64,000 bases of DNA from an uncultured Treponema sp. (GCA_938039145.1 CALHVG010000035.1:1-64000); one strand, 5' to 3'. Positions 1-5,765 are shown, counted from the first letter of the stretch. Numbers and translations: made by a program. The notes: generated from the sequence alone by a model not told the origin.

Positions 1-52
1 TCCATCTGTTGATTTTTATTTCTTTTAGTATTTGGTTTTCCAATTTTGTCAT
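1..52 (-). CDS. Start of a phage gene cut by the window edge
   Basis: An ATG at 50-52 on the minus strand opens a frame that stays open to the window edge and begins MTKLENQILKEIKINRW. A Shine-Dalgarno-like AGGGGTGG lies 4 to 12 bases upstream, and the preceding gene's stop is at 64-66, so it looks like the next gene of the same minus-strand phage operon. Seventeen residues are too few to name a family. The charged, helical start fits a short coiled coil, but that is only an impression. Confidence 0.55.
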   Translation of the reverse strand, partial: MTKLENQILKEIKINRW

Positions 53-63
53 TTGACCACCCC

Positions 64-531
64 TTATGCGTCGTCCGTGCCGTCGTCTACTTTTACGCCT
101 ACGGGCGAGCCGTCATCGGCGAAAACGAAATTTTCTAAGGCATCTTCACTCGCTTCCCAATAAGCGCTTATTTCCAATACCACACCGTCCCCCTTGGATA
201 TGCCGGTGATAATATTTAGTACACCATCCTTATCTTTCACCCACCCGCCGTGTGCGGAAATGATTTTTAATGCCGTTGCGGTATCGGGAAACGGCTTGTA
301 TTGCGGCTCTTTAGGCGGAGAAATGAGATAGGCGAGGATATAATCATCAATGTCATTGCTGAAGCGTTGCATCCGGCATCCATCATATACATTTTTAAGG
401 ATGGTCGGCTCCGCCTTATTTACTACCAGCTTCTGTAAAATTTCAATAGTATCAGCAAGATAGACTTTGCTTCCTACTTGTAACTCTTCCGCATTAACTG
501 CGGTATATACTTTTGACTTGTCAAATTCCAT
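64..531 (-). CDS. Small phage protein of unknown function (155 aa)
   Basis: The product is a soluble acidic 155-aa protein with no signal peptide or membrane segment, starting MEFDKSKVYTAVNAEEL. The start is supported by AGGGG six bases before the ATG. It ends in an acidic tail (VDDGTDDA). I do not recognise a domain. The opening resembles short unannotated proteins often seen in structural or accessory operons of spirochaete prophages, which is an impression from general familiarity. It is the second minus-strand gene before the window edge and follows the SPFH gene with a hairpin between them, so it is probably part of the same phage operon. Confidence 0.6.
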   Translation of the reverse strand: MEFDKSKVYTAVNAEELQVGSKVYLADTIEILQKLVVNKAEPTILKNVYDGCRMQRFSNDIDDYILAYLISPPKEPQYKPFPDTATALKIISAHGGWVKDKDGVLNIITGISKGDGVVLEISAYWEASEDALENFVFADDGSPVGVKVDDGTDDA

Positions 532-564
532 TTTTTACCCCTAAATCCTTTATACAGTTCGCAC

Positions 565-595
565 ATGAGCTGCCGAGAAAACCTCGACAGCTCAT
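565..595. terminator. Hairpin between SPFH gene and small phage gene
   Basis: ATGAGCTG plus CGAG pairs with CTCG plus CAGCTCAT around a short A-rich loop, one bulge per arm. The T-rich tail (ATATTTTC) lies on the plus-strand side and there is none on the minus side. It may therefore be a weak terminator or an mRNA-stabilising hairpin in the minus-strand operon rather than a strong intrinsic terminator. Confidence 0.4.
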
Positions 596-607
596 ATTTT
601 CATCACG

Positions 608-1549
608 TTATCTTGTAGCCTGCGACGGAGTAGGAATATTTACGATTCCGCCTGCTGCCGTAAGCGGCACATATTGCGGAACAAGCGTCCCGTCCCATTT
701 TTCGTAATATGCCATCTGCTCCTCATGCTTCCACTGTTGCTGTTGCACCGCCATATTTTGAGCAACTTTTGCATTGTAGTAAGCGATTCCGTCAGCTTCG
801 GCTTTCTTTGCTTTCGCCTCGTTTTCAGCCTTTATCAACTGAGCCTCCGCATCCAACTGCATCGCTTGTTTCTTCGCTTCCGCTTCTCGGACAAGTTTTT
901 GAGCGTTAGCGGCGGCGATGTTCGCTTCCTGTTCCGCCTGCTTTACCTGCTGTGTGCGATTGGCGGTCTCTTTTATTTGTCTATCAAAATCATCCGACCA
1001 GTCCCAGTTGGTTATCGTGGTCTGGCTTATCGTTATCGGATAATCATGCATCCGCTCAAGAATTGATTTTGCGACTTTACCAGTAACTTCCGGCTGTTTT
1101 TCAACCAGTTCATAAATCGAATATTGACCGACAATCTCTTTGACGCTGGCGATGATATTGCTTTTCATCGCAGATTCGACTACGGAATCCCCGTACCGGG
1201 TCGCAATATCCATAATCCTGTTTTCGTCGTAGGCGTATTTGACGGTTACGCTCGTTCCGACGGTCTGCATATCTCTCGTTATCGCTCCGCCGTTATCCAC
1301 CGAGAAAGCAGCGTCGTAAGTTTTCGGCGCAATCGAATACTTTTTTATCTTCGACACAAAAGGCGCATGGAAGGTAAGTCCCGGCTGGATGACATCTCCC
1401 ACGACCTTTCCCAAGACATACTTCACGCCCCGTTCCCGCTGTTGGACGATTGAGCATGTGTTGATCATTACAATCAATGCAAGCGCAATACAGATGCTTG
1501 CAATCCCGGTTTTCTTGAGCTTTCTGCCCGATTCTTCAAAATAATCCAT
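608..1549 (-). CDS. SPFH/band-7 (prohibitin-like) membrane protein in prophage
   Basis: This 313-aa protein has an N-terminal transmembrane segment (about residues 15-32), then an SPFH domain (about 33-190: QQRERGVKYVLGKV, then PGLTFHAPFVSKIKKYS). A long Ala/Glu/Lys coiled coil follows (about 190-270), then a Gln-rich, Pro-ending tail. This is the layout of HflC/HflK, prohibitin and stomatin, which form membrane-bound ring or cage assemblies. The start at 1549 is chosen because AAGGAG lies seven bases upstream; an in-frame start at 1615 would lack this. It sits among phage genes, which is unusual. SPFH proteins govern FtsH protease activity in E. coli, so a role in lysogeny or membrane protection is possible, but that is inference. 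Confidence 0.85.
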   Translation of the reverse strand: MDYFEESGRKLKKTGIASICIALALIVMINTCSIVQQRERGVKYVLGKVVGDVIQPGLTFHAPFVSKIKKYSIAPKTYDAAFSVDNGGAITRDMQTVGTSVTVKYAYDENRIMDIATRYGDSVVESAMKSNIIASVKEIVGQYSIYELVEKQPEVTGKVAKSILERMHDYPITISQTTITNWDWSDDFDRQIKETANRTQQVKQAEQEANIAAANAQKLVREAEAKKQAMQLDAEAQLIKAENEAKAKKAEADGIAYYNAKVAQNMAVQQQQWKHEEQMAYYEKWDGTLVPQYVPLTAAGGIVNIPTPSQATR

Positions 1550-1621
1550 CTTTTTCTCCTTCTTGGATTTGTTTTTTATGTTTATTTTGCGCAAAAAGAA
1601 GATGTTTTTTTGCAAAATAAT

Positions 1622-1649
1622 TTGTGTTTTTTATAGAAAATGGTATATT
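1622..1649 (+). promoter_or_regulatory. Plus-strand promoter of small RNA copy 1
   Basis: TTGTGT at 1622-1627 and TATATT at 1644-1649 are separated by 16 bases. Copy 2 of the repeat keeps the same arrangement and spacing (TTGCAT, 16 bases, TATATT) although the spacer bases differ. The predicted start site falls just before the hairpin. A TTTTGCGCAAAA palindrome at 1585-1596 lies upstream in the position of an operator. Confidence 0.55.
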
Positions 1650-1654
1650 AAAAG

Positions 1655-1720
1655 CGACCTACAGATGCGGAACTATCAAGCCTGCTTTAGGCGCGACCGC
1701 ATACTTAGGTCATTTTTTTA
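1655..1720 (+). ncRNA. Putative structured small RNA, copy 1
   Basis: About 65 nt. Outer stem GACCTA 1656-1661 / TAGGTC 1706-1711; middle stem ATGCGG 1665-1670 / CCGCAT 1697-1702; apical stem GCCT 1680-1683 / AGGC 1689-1692; then seven T residues at 1713-1719. Compared with copy 2 (2261-2326), three base pairs change on both sides while staying paired, and two become G-U. Those wobble pairs exist only if the plus strand is transcribed. The promoter, hairpin and U-tail together suggest an independent small RNA. Its 3' end lies antisense to a 17-codon toxin remnant. Function unknown; I could not match it to a known RNA family. Confidence 0.55.
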
Positions 1721-1763
1721 TTATGATTTCTTCCCCATCCCAAAGCAGCCACACTTCCTGCAT
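1710..1763 (-). pseudogene. Remnant of a toxin C-terminus
   Basis: Reading on the minus strand from ATG 1763 gives MQ followed by EVWLLWDGEEIIIKK and a stop. Those fifteen residues are identical to the end of the MuF-toxin protein (2316-3617). The remnant starts 16 bases after the immunity candidate's stop. Such orphan toxin tails downstream of immunity genes are typical of polymorphic-toxin loci in which cassettes replace each other. Confidence 0.7.
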
Positions 1764-1779
1764 GGAACAATTCGCCTTG

Positions 1780-2136
1780 CTACGGTTTCACTTTTGGCGC
1801 AAAAAATAATTCAAATCCGGTGATTTCGTATTTCGACCCGGATTTGTCCAACAAATCCTGAAGGTAGTCCAAACTGAAGCTATCCGGCAATGGTGGGCGG
1901 CGGAGGCGGACTAAAAGTCGGATATATTTTTTTACTCCGTTTACGGACGGGCGGATGTAATCCAATAATTCAAATTGCGAATCTTCATCCCTGTAGTCCA
2001 ATTTGCTCAGTGTGCTTATGGGAACGCCCATTGCGCCCAAATAATCGGACGGAATGTCCTTGAAACAAGGGATTTCCAAAACCGGAAACAAACGCCATAG
2101 GTTGCTATCGTAAAACTCTTCTTTCGTGATAATCAT
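1780..2136 (-). CDS. Candidate immunity protein for the MuF toxin
   Basis: This 118-aa soluble protein (start MIITKEEFYDSNLWRLFP) is encoded 179 bases downstream of the toxin gene on the same strand. In contact-dependent inhibition and MuF toxin loci that place is normally taken by the cognate immunity gene. I do not recognise the family; the assignment rests on position, size and the toxin remnant just beyond it. The start is uncertain: ATG at 2145 is two codons plus one earlier, a GTG at 2184 also lies in frame, and none has a strong ribosome-binding site. The gene is bracketed by the two direct repeats and by the two small RNA genes, so it may be expressed from readthrough of the toxin transcript. 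Confidence 0.6.
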   Translation of the reverse strand: MIITKEEFYDSNLWRLFPVLEIPCFKDIPSDYLGAMGVPISTLSKLDYRDEDSQFELLDYIRPSVNGVKKYIRLLVRLRRPPLPDSFSLDYLQDLLDKSGSKYEITGFELFFAPKVKP

Positions 2137-2227
2137 TACGCACATTTTACGGCGGATTGATTTTTGAAAAACTAATTGAGGCACGGCGGATTTTCAAAGA
2201 TTTGCAGTTTATTTTGCGCAAAAAAAC

Positions 2228-2255
2228 TTGCATTTTTTGTAAAAAGTGTTATATT
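2228..2255 (+). promoter_or_regulatory. Plus-strand promoter of small RNA copy 2
   Basis: TTGCAT at 2228-2233 and TATATT at 2250-2255 with a 16-base spacer, as in copy 1. The predicted start site is at about 2261, just before the GACCTC stem. Confidence 0.55.
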
Positions 2256-2260
2256 AAAAG

Positions 2261-2326
2261 AGACCTCCAGATGTGGAACTATCAAGTATGTAACGTACGC
2301 GACCGCATGCTGAGGTCATTTTTTTA
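2261..2326 (+). ncRNA. Putative structured small RNA, copy 2
   Basis: Outer stem GACCTC 2262-2267 / GAGGTC 2312-2317; middle stem ATGTGG 2271-2276 / CCGCAT 2303-2308 with one U-G pair; apical stem GTATG 2286-2290 / CGTAC 2294-2298 with one U-G pair; T7 tail 2319-2325. Compared with copy 1, A-U becomes C-G in the outer stem, and C-G becomes U-A and then C-G becomes A-U in the apical stem. The unpaired AACTATCAA is identical in both copies. The 3' part overlaps the toxin stop codon (2316-2318) in antisense, so the RNA could act on the toxin message or simply terminate itself. Confidence 0.55.
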
Positions 2327-3617
2327 TTATGATTTCTTCACCATCCCAAAGCAGCCACACTTCTTTTAATCGTTTTGTAGTCTTTAAGCGATAATTTATT
2401 TCTCTCAAAGCCTGAGTTTTTGTATAGTTGTGAGTGCGCGGATAAAAAATCATGTGTGTCACCAATTGCGAGTCAGCATCATGAATGGCTCCTCGAACAG
2501 CATTAAAACTATCTCCATCCGGGACTTTGTAGTCAGCAACAAAATCGTAATCTATAAGCGCATCCGGATTACTGATATGCTGCCCACCGCATTCAGGCAG
2601 CATGACAACCGAATGCCCGTTTTCTTCAAGAATGCGTGATGTTAATATTTCTTTTTGCAACGGTTTTGCACCGTCAATAACTTTGACTTTGTATTTACTC
2701 CCTTGCAATTGCATGGGTTTCCCGAAGTTTCCTGCCTTTTCAAAATCAAAGTTATTCAATCCTAAAGAATGCGCTACCTTTACAATATCCGGTACAAGTC
2801 CGAATTCTTTTGCCCGTTTTTTCATATCATCACTCATAAGCCAAAAAGAACCATTCTCAATCGGATTTCCGCCGAACCCGTCCTGCACCTTGAACTTACT
2901 GAAGGACTTCATGCTGCGGTTTTCGACGTTGTTGCCATGTCTGCCTACCTGCGAGTCATACACTGCGCTGATTCCCGTGCGGCAGTTCATGTGGTAGGGC
3001 GGAAAACCGTATTTTTTCCAGAACGGATGGTCTACCGGCATGACCACGCCGTAGCCTGATTGCGTCAGAAGATGCCTGCAGATGTCGCTTGTGCGTACGT
3101 CCTCGATGACAAGAAGCCGGTATGCCGCAGGCGGGAACTTTTGATACTGCAGCAACTTGCCTGCGACGTATGCGCTCTGCACGTTCGTGCGGAACACCGT
3201 CTCCCAATAGAACGGAGTGAGCGTCGCATCGCTCGCTTTTGCAATCGCCTTTATGGTGTCAAAAGAACCCGCAAAGCCCTCGCCGCTCTCCATAGCCTTC
3301 ACCAGCTGATTTTTTACCGTCTCGATGACCTTGACCTCTCCGAGTTTCGCCATCGTGAACGCCCGGAAACGCATCTTTTTTTCGAGCGAAAGCCATTCGG
3401 TCTTTGTCATGGGGACTTTTGATTTCAAAAAGCCGACCGCTTCGGCAAATGGAATGGGCGGAATGTCATAGTCGCCTGCGTTGATTCTGCCGCGAGTCTC
3501 GTCCTGCTCCTCCGCCGCATGGAAAAGCCCCAGCATAAATGCGCTTGAGACAAGCGTCTCTACAGATTTAATAAAATCCCTGTCCGGCGGAAGAGACGGC
3601 AAAGCGTCGGACTGCAA
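2316..3617 (-). CDS. MuF head-morphogenesis protein with CdiA-like toxin domain
   Basis: The frame encodes 433 aa from a TTG at 3617. It stays open upstream to the A9 run at 3774-3782 but has no ATG or ribosome-binding site, so it is probably translated by slippage from the portal gene. Residues 1-45 resemble the portal C-terminus. Residues about 85-225 form the Mu gpF/SPP1 gp7 fold: FRTNVQSAY (142-150), DVRTSDIC (173-180) and PPYHMNCR (206-213). Residues about 300-433 resemble PD-(D/E)xK CdiA-CT nucleases, with E331/E332, P351-D352, D356, D362 and K364 as the likely active-site set. MuF toxins are known polymorphic toxins of temperate phages. The target here is probably tRNA or DNA, which is inference. 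An immunity candidate follows. Confidence 0.75.
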   Translation of the reverse strand: MQSDALPSLPPDRDFIKSVETLVSSAFMLGLFHAAEEQDETRGRINAGDYDIPPIPFAEAVGFLKSKVPMTKTEWLSLEKKMRFRAFTMAKLGEVKVIETVKNQLVKAMESGEGFAGSFDTIKAIAKASDATLTPFYWETVFRTNVQSAYVAGKLLQYQKFPPAAYRLLVIEDVRTSDICRHLLTQSGYGVVMPVDHPFWKKYGFPPYHMNCRTGISAVYDSQVGRHGNNVENRSMKSFSKFKVQDGFGGNPIENGSFWLMSDDMKKRAKEFGLVPDIVKVAHSLGLNNFDFEKAGNFGKPMQLQGSKYKVKVIDGAKPLQKEILTSRILEENGHSVVMLPECGGQHISNPDALIDYDFVADYKVPDGDSFNAVRGAIHDADSQLVTHMIFYPRTHNYTKTQALREINYRLKTTKRLKEVWLLWDGEEIIIKK

Positions 3618-3757
3618 GTCGTCAGGCGTTTTTACGGCATTTAAATAGGCATTCGCTGCCTTTTCAACGAACGGCTGAACGCCCTTTTTTGCAGCATCGC
3701 AAAGCGAGTCAAGCTCCTTTGCGTTCGCCCTTTCTTTCCGAATTGCGTCGGAATCAC

Positions 3758-4834
3758 TTAAATGAATGAAAAGTTTTTTTTTACGCCCGAATTGCGCACC
3801 CCGTCGCTTAAAAGCATCGCGGAATCTTCCTTTATAAAAGCGTCGTCATCGTCCTTCGGTTCAGGAAGTCCGTAGGAAGAGTAGAGTTCCGAGCGGCTTA
3901 CGGGAATCTTTCGGTCAACCGCCTGCATGATTTGCTCAAAGCTCGCCTTCCGCTCGATGTCGAACTGGAAAAGCGGCGGTTTTTCCGCCTCGCCGAAGTT
4001 CAGTGCGACTGTCCAGTCGATGATTTTCTGAATCACGCCTTGAAGCTCAAGGGCGATGCCCTTGCAATCCTCGAACAGAAGGTCAGCCTGCACCTCGCCG
4101 AGCGCAAGGCTTCCGCCGTTTACCGTAGATGTCGCAATCGCCTGTCCTGTAAGCCCGTAGCTTATCTGCGTGTCGCAACATTCGACCAGCTCCTTGAAGT
4201 CTGAAAGATGCCCGTCCATGCCGATCTGCTCAAGTTTTTCCACATTTCCGACCGCGGCGGCGGAGCCTGATTCGATTCCCAAAAGCATTTGAGCGATGTC
4301 GAATGCCCGCTTGTTGATCTCCTCTTCTGCACCGTCCGCCTTGAACAATGCAGCAATCGACTTCACCGAATATTTTTCGGTCGCCTGAAGCCAAAAATCG
4401 TAGCCCGCCTGCTTGAACATCCATGCCCAGTAGACGCTCCGCAAAAGGCTCGTGCCGTACGGATTTTCGTCGTCGGGATCGTGCTGGTAGATGAGCCACT
4501 TGTACTCATGGTTCAGCTCGATGCGTCCCGCATTCTGATGCAGGTAGAGCTTCCAGTCCGAGCCGAAGGAAAAGCGTTCGGGCTTCCGAGTTATGATGGA
4601 ATCCGGAATCCAATAGCCTCCGGCTTCGCTCCAGACAAGTTCCGAGACCGAAAATCCGTAATTGAGCGCCGACAGCATCCGCTTCTGTTTTTTGTACATA
4701 TTTTTGAAAATCGCAAGATTTTTTATGAACTCAAATACATTATCCTTTGAACCGTCCTGCACGATGTGGGACGGAAAGGTGAGCGAGAGGGCTTTGACTT
4801 TGTTCAAGAGCGAGAAGATACGCGGATCCCGCAT
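3758..4834 (-). CDS. DUF935 (Mu gp29-like) portal protein, 5'-truncated
   Basis: The 358-aa product has the core of the Mu-type portal family: RDPRIFSLLNKVKALSL at the start, KQKRMLSALNYGFSVSELVW, PYGTSLLRSVYWAWMFKQ, and GLTGQAIATSTVNGGSLALGEVQ. Full-length members are about 450-500 aa. The first 60 or so residues are missing, and the ATG lies a few bases after a terminator with no ribosome-binding site, so a deletion has removed the 5' end. The 3' end is also odd. The frame stops just after an A9 run, and the family's C-terminal helical region continues in the neighbouring frame, joined to the MuF-toxin ORF. It belongs to a prophage relic and is unlikely to make a working head. Confidence 0.8.
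   Translation of the reverse strand: MRDPRIFSLLNKVKALSLTFPSHIVQDGSKDNVFEFIKNLAIFKNMYKKQKRMLSALNYGFSVSELVWSEAGGYWIPDSIITRKPERFSFGSDWKLYLHQNAGRIELNHEYKWLIYQHDPDDENPYGTSLLRSVYWAWMFKQAGYDFWLQATEKYSVKSIAALFKADGAEEEINKRAFDIAQMLLGIESGSAAAVGNVEKLEQIGMDGHLSDFKELVECCDTQISYGLTGQAIATSTVNGGSLALGEVQADLLFEDCKGIALELQGVIQKIIDWTVALNFGEAEKPPLFQFDIERKASFEQIMQAVDRKIPVSRSELYSSYGLPEPKDDDDAFIKEDSAMLLSDGVRNSGVKKNFSFI
3774..3782 (-). other. A9 slippery run at the portal/MuF-toxin junction
   Basis: The minus strand reads GGCGT, nine A residues, then CTTTTC. In frame 0 the portal ends nine codons later. One re-read A (a -1 slip, or transcription adding one A) gives KKKLFIHLSDSDAIRK and continues without a stop through the MuF-toxin frame to 2316. 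Runs of this length are known to allow ribosomal or RNA-polymerase slippage; a plain indel mutation or sequencing error would look the same. Confidence 0.5.
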
Positions 4835-4841
4835 TTAAAAC

Positions 4842-4881
4842 AAAAAATCCGCCGGAAGCATTTTTGTTTCTTCCGGCGGAT
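4842..4881 (-). terminator. Strong intrinsic terminator after the HTH micro-operon
   Basis: A perfect 12-bp stem, ATCCGCCGGAAG at 4847-4858 and CTTCCGGCGGAT at 4870-4881, is followed on the minus strand by TTTTTGTTTT. It ends the small HTH gene's transcript and lies only eight bases before the portal fragment's ATG, which marks a deletion junction. Confidence 0.85.
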
Positions 4882-4887
4882 AACCCG

Positions 4888-5079
4888 TCATTCACTCTGT
4901 TTCTTTTTTGTCCGCTTTCCTGGCTTTGCACGCAAAAGAAACATATTAAAGTCCTCTTCCGTCCAGATGTAGATTTTAGCCCTGTCGCTTCCTGCATAAG
5001 AAACGCCGTTGTCCTTAGCCCACTTGCGGGCTGTAACCGTAGCGCATTCCGCCCGCCTTGCAATTTCTTCGGTAGTCAT
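4888..5079 (-). CDS. Small MerR/excisionase-like HTH protein (63 aa)
   Basis: The sequence begins MTTEEIARRAECATVTARKW, a helix-turn-helix of the HTH_17/excisionase type, followed by IYIWTEEDFNMFLLR and a basic tail (PGKRTKKKQSE). Such proteins bind DNA as small regulators or as excisionases of mobile elements. The ribosome-binding site GAGGGG lies inside the end of the preceding micro-gene, whose TAG at 5081-5083 is one base before this ATG, so translation is probably coupled. A strong terminator follows. Which of the two roles applies cannot be told from the sequence. Confidence 0.7.
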   Translation of the reverse strand: MTTEEIARRAECATVTARKWAKDNGVSYAGSDRAKIYIWTEEDFNMFLLRAKPGKRTKKKQSE

Positions 5080-5080
5080 A

Positions 5081-5185
5081 CTATCCCCTCAAAAGTCTTA
5101 CAAGCTGAACGATAAGATTTATAACGCCCAGTACCAAAATGATAATGTACAGATACGCTTTAATTCCTTTTAGTTTTATTTCCAT
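5081..5185 (-). CDS. Hydrophobic micro-protein (34 aa)
   Basis: MEIKLKGIKAYLYIIILVLG is followed by VINLIVQLVRLLRG: a basic N-terminus, one transmembrane helix of about 20 residues and an arginine-containing end. AGAGG lies nine bases before the ATG. The stop is one base from the start of the downstream HTH gene. It is one of five tiny membrane peptides within 950 bases. Function unknown; holin-like, type I toxin-like or regulatory peptides are all possible. Confidence 0.6.
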   Translation of the reverse strand: MEIKLKGIKAYLYIIILVLGVINLIVQLVRLLRG

Positions 5186-5217
5186 TTGACAAATCCTCTT
5201 TGCCTTATTAGTATAAA

Positions 5218-5241
5218 GGAAAGCGGAGCTATCCGCTTTCC
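5218..5241. terminator. Perfect hairpin downstream of the GRPKG gene cluster
   Basis: GGAAAGCGGA at 5218-5227 pairs perfectly with TCCGCTTTCC at 5232-5241 around a GCTA loop. On the minus strand it is followed by TTTATAC. It probably ends the transcript that starts near 5650. Confidence 0.7.
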
Positions 5242-5249
5242 TTTCCTGA

Positions 5250-5315
5250 TTACTTTTTAATCAGGGCAAGAATAAATCCGGCGATTGCTGAGACTTCGGC
5301 TAAGATGGTCAGCAA
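5250..5315 (-). CDS. Possible hydrophobic micro-protein, non-ATG start
   Basis: The minus-strand frame ending at 5250 reads RELLTILAEVSAIAGFILAL then IKK. It clearly resembles the plus-strand peptide at 5766-5858 (RKLLAIVADITSIASLILAL). The similarity suggests a real gene, but there is no ATG. A TTG at 5315 or an ATT at 5324 would have to serve, or the frame is the end of the GRPKG protein displaced by a frameshift. It overlaps the last codons of that gene. Confidence 0.35.
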   Translation of the reverse strand: MLTILAEVSAIAGFILALIKK

Positions 5316-5542
5316 TTCCCGAATCCAAGAGCCGCGTCGAGCCTTACGCTTGAGCGGCTTTTTTGAAGGGCAAGTTCCACAAGATAGCGGCTTATGGATT
5401 TTCCCTCGTCTGCGGCAGCCTTTTCAATAATCGCATACTCCGACATTCTTGCAGAAACGGAAAATTTCTTAGTGCCATCGTTCCCTTTCGGTCTTCCTGC
5501 GCCTTTCCGTTTTCCCCCGTGAGTGCTTTTTCCTTCCGTCAT
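5309..5542 (-). CDS. GRPKG-type basic protein, probable ribbon-helix-helix regulator
   Basis: This 77-aa protein has a basic Gly/Arg/Lys-rich arm (GGKRKGAGRPKGNDGTKK), then FSVSARMSEYAIIEKAAADE and GKSISRYLVELAL. That pattern, a beta strand, a helix and a second helix, is typical of ribbon-helix-helix DNA-binding proteins of plasmids and phages. Its ATG overlaps the preceding micro-gene's TGA (ATGA), which implies coupling. The last dozen residues look unlike the family and may mark a frameshift. A related but truncated protein is encoded on the other strand at 6012-6164. Confidence 0.6.
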   Translation of the reverse strand: MTEGKSTHGGKRKGAGRPKGNDGTKKFSVSARMSEYAIIEKAAADEGKSISRYLVELALQKSRSSVRLDAALGFGNC

Positions 5543-5628
5543 TTTACCGCCAAAATCAGTATCAGTATCGCAAGAGCCGCCACTCTGAAAATAAGCGAAA
5601 GAATACGCACCTGCATTTTTGTAACCAT
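5539..5628 (-). CDS. Hydrophobic micro-protein (29 aa)
   Basis: MVTKMQVRILSLIFRVAALA followed by ILILILAVK: a short basic start and one transmembrane helix. AAGGAG lies nine bases upstream of the ATG and the stop overlaps the next gene's start. A promoter with an extended -10 box lies about 35 bases upstream. It is the first gene of the minus-strand micro-operon. Function unknown. Confidence 0.6.
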   Translation of the reverse strand: MVTKMQVRILSLIFRVAALAILILILAVK

Positions 5629-5660
5629 TGACAAAAACTCCTTTCCTTCAAGATAATTTT

Positions 5661-5669
5661 ATTATACCA
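5661..5669 (-). promoter_or_regulatory. Extended -10 promoter of the minus-strand micro-operon
   Basis: On the minus strand the sequence reads TGGTATAAT, a perfect extended -10 box (TGnTATAAT), in A/T-rich DNA about 33 bases before the ATG at 5628. A good -35 is not obvious; TTAATT is at 17-bp spacing. Confidence 0.6.
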
Positions 5670-5692
5670 TAGATGATATAATAAATTAACAA

Positions 5693-5706
5693 TTCACATT
5701 CGTGAA
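5693..5706. promoter_or_regulatory. Inverted-repeat operator candidate between divergent micro-operons
   Basis: TTCAC ATTC GTGAA is a perfect 5-bp inverted repeat between the divergent starts at 5628 and 5766. It could be the binding site of one of the small HTH or ribbon-helix-helix proteins encoded beside it. Confidence 0.45.
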
Positions 5707-5765
5707 GTTTTTTGTTACTTTAAGTATCTAAAATGTATTGATAAATAAGCAGAGTAGGAAAGGCT

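Larger units (their letters stand above)
1580..1757. repeat. Direct repeat copy 1 (matches 2207-2363)
   Basis: This segment and 2207-2363 share the same order of elements and high identity. Both contain a TTTTGCGCAAAA palindrome, an A/T-rich stretch, a -35/-10 pair, a covarying hairpin, a T7 run and then the last 15 codons of a toxin gene on the minus strand. The copies bracket the immunity candidate (1780-2136), so they could recombine to lose or exchange that gene. Confidence 0.85.
2207..2363. repeat. Direct repeat copy 2 (matches 1580-1757)
   Basis: This is the second copy of the repeat that brackets the immunity candidate. It overlaps the last 15 codons of the MuF-toxin gene (minus strand) and contains small RNA copy 2 on the plus strand. 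Differences from copy 1 are concentrated in the A/T-rich region and in covarying helix positions; the TTTTGCGCAAAA palindrome (2212-2223) and the toxin tail are conserved. Confidence 0.85.

Noticed and set aside
1792..1804. A third TTTTGCGCAAAA-like site near the end of the immunity gene (TTTTGGCGCAAAA)
   Set aside because: It is one base longer and lies in coding sequence, and no promoter or hairpin follows, so it is treated as chance.
2310..2330. The covarying hairpin as a minus-strand terminator of the toxin gene
   Set aside because: On the minus strand only TCTTTTAATAT follows, and the G-U pairs would become A-C mismatches; the T7 run and promoter are on the plus strand. A secondary role cannot be excluded.
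5309..5542. Toxin-antitoxin pair formed by the GRPKG protein and its neighbours
   Set aside because: The ribbon-helix-helix-like protein could be an antitoxin, but no toxin family is recognised beside it; the micro-peptides are reported as unknown instead.
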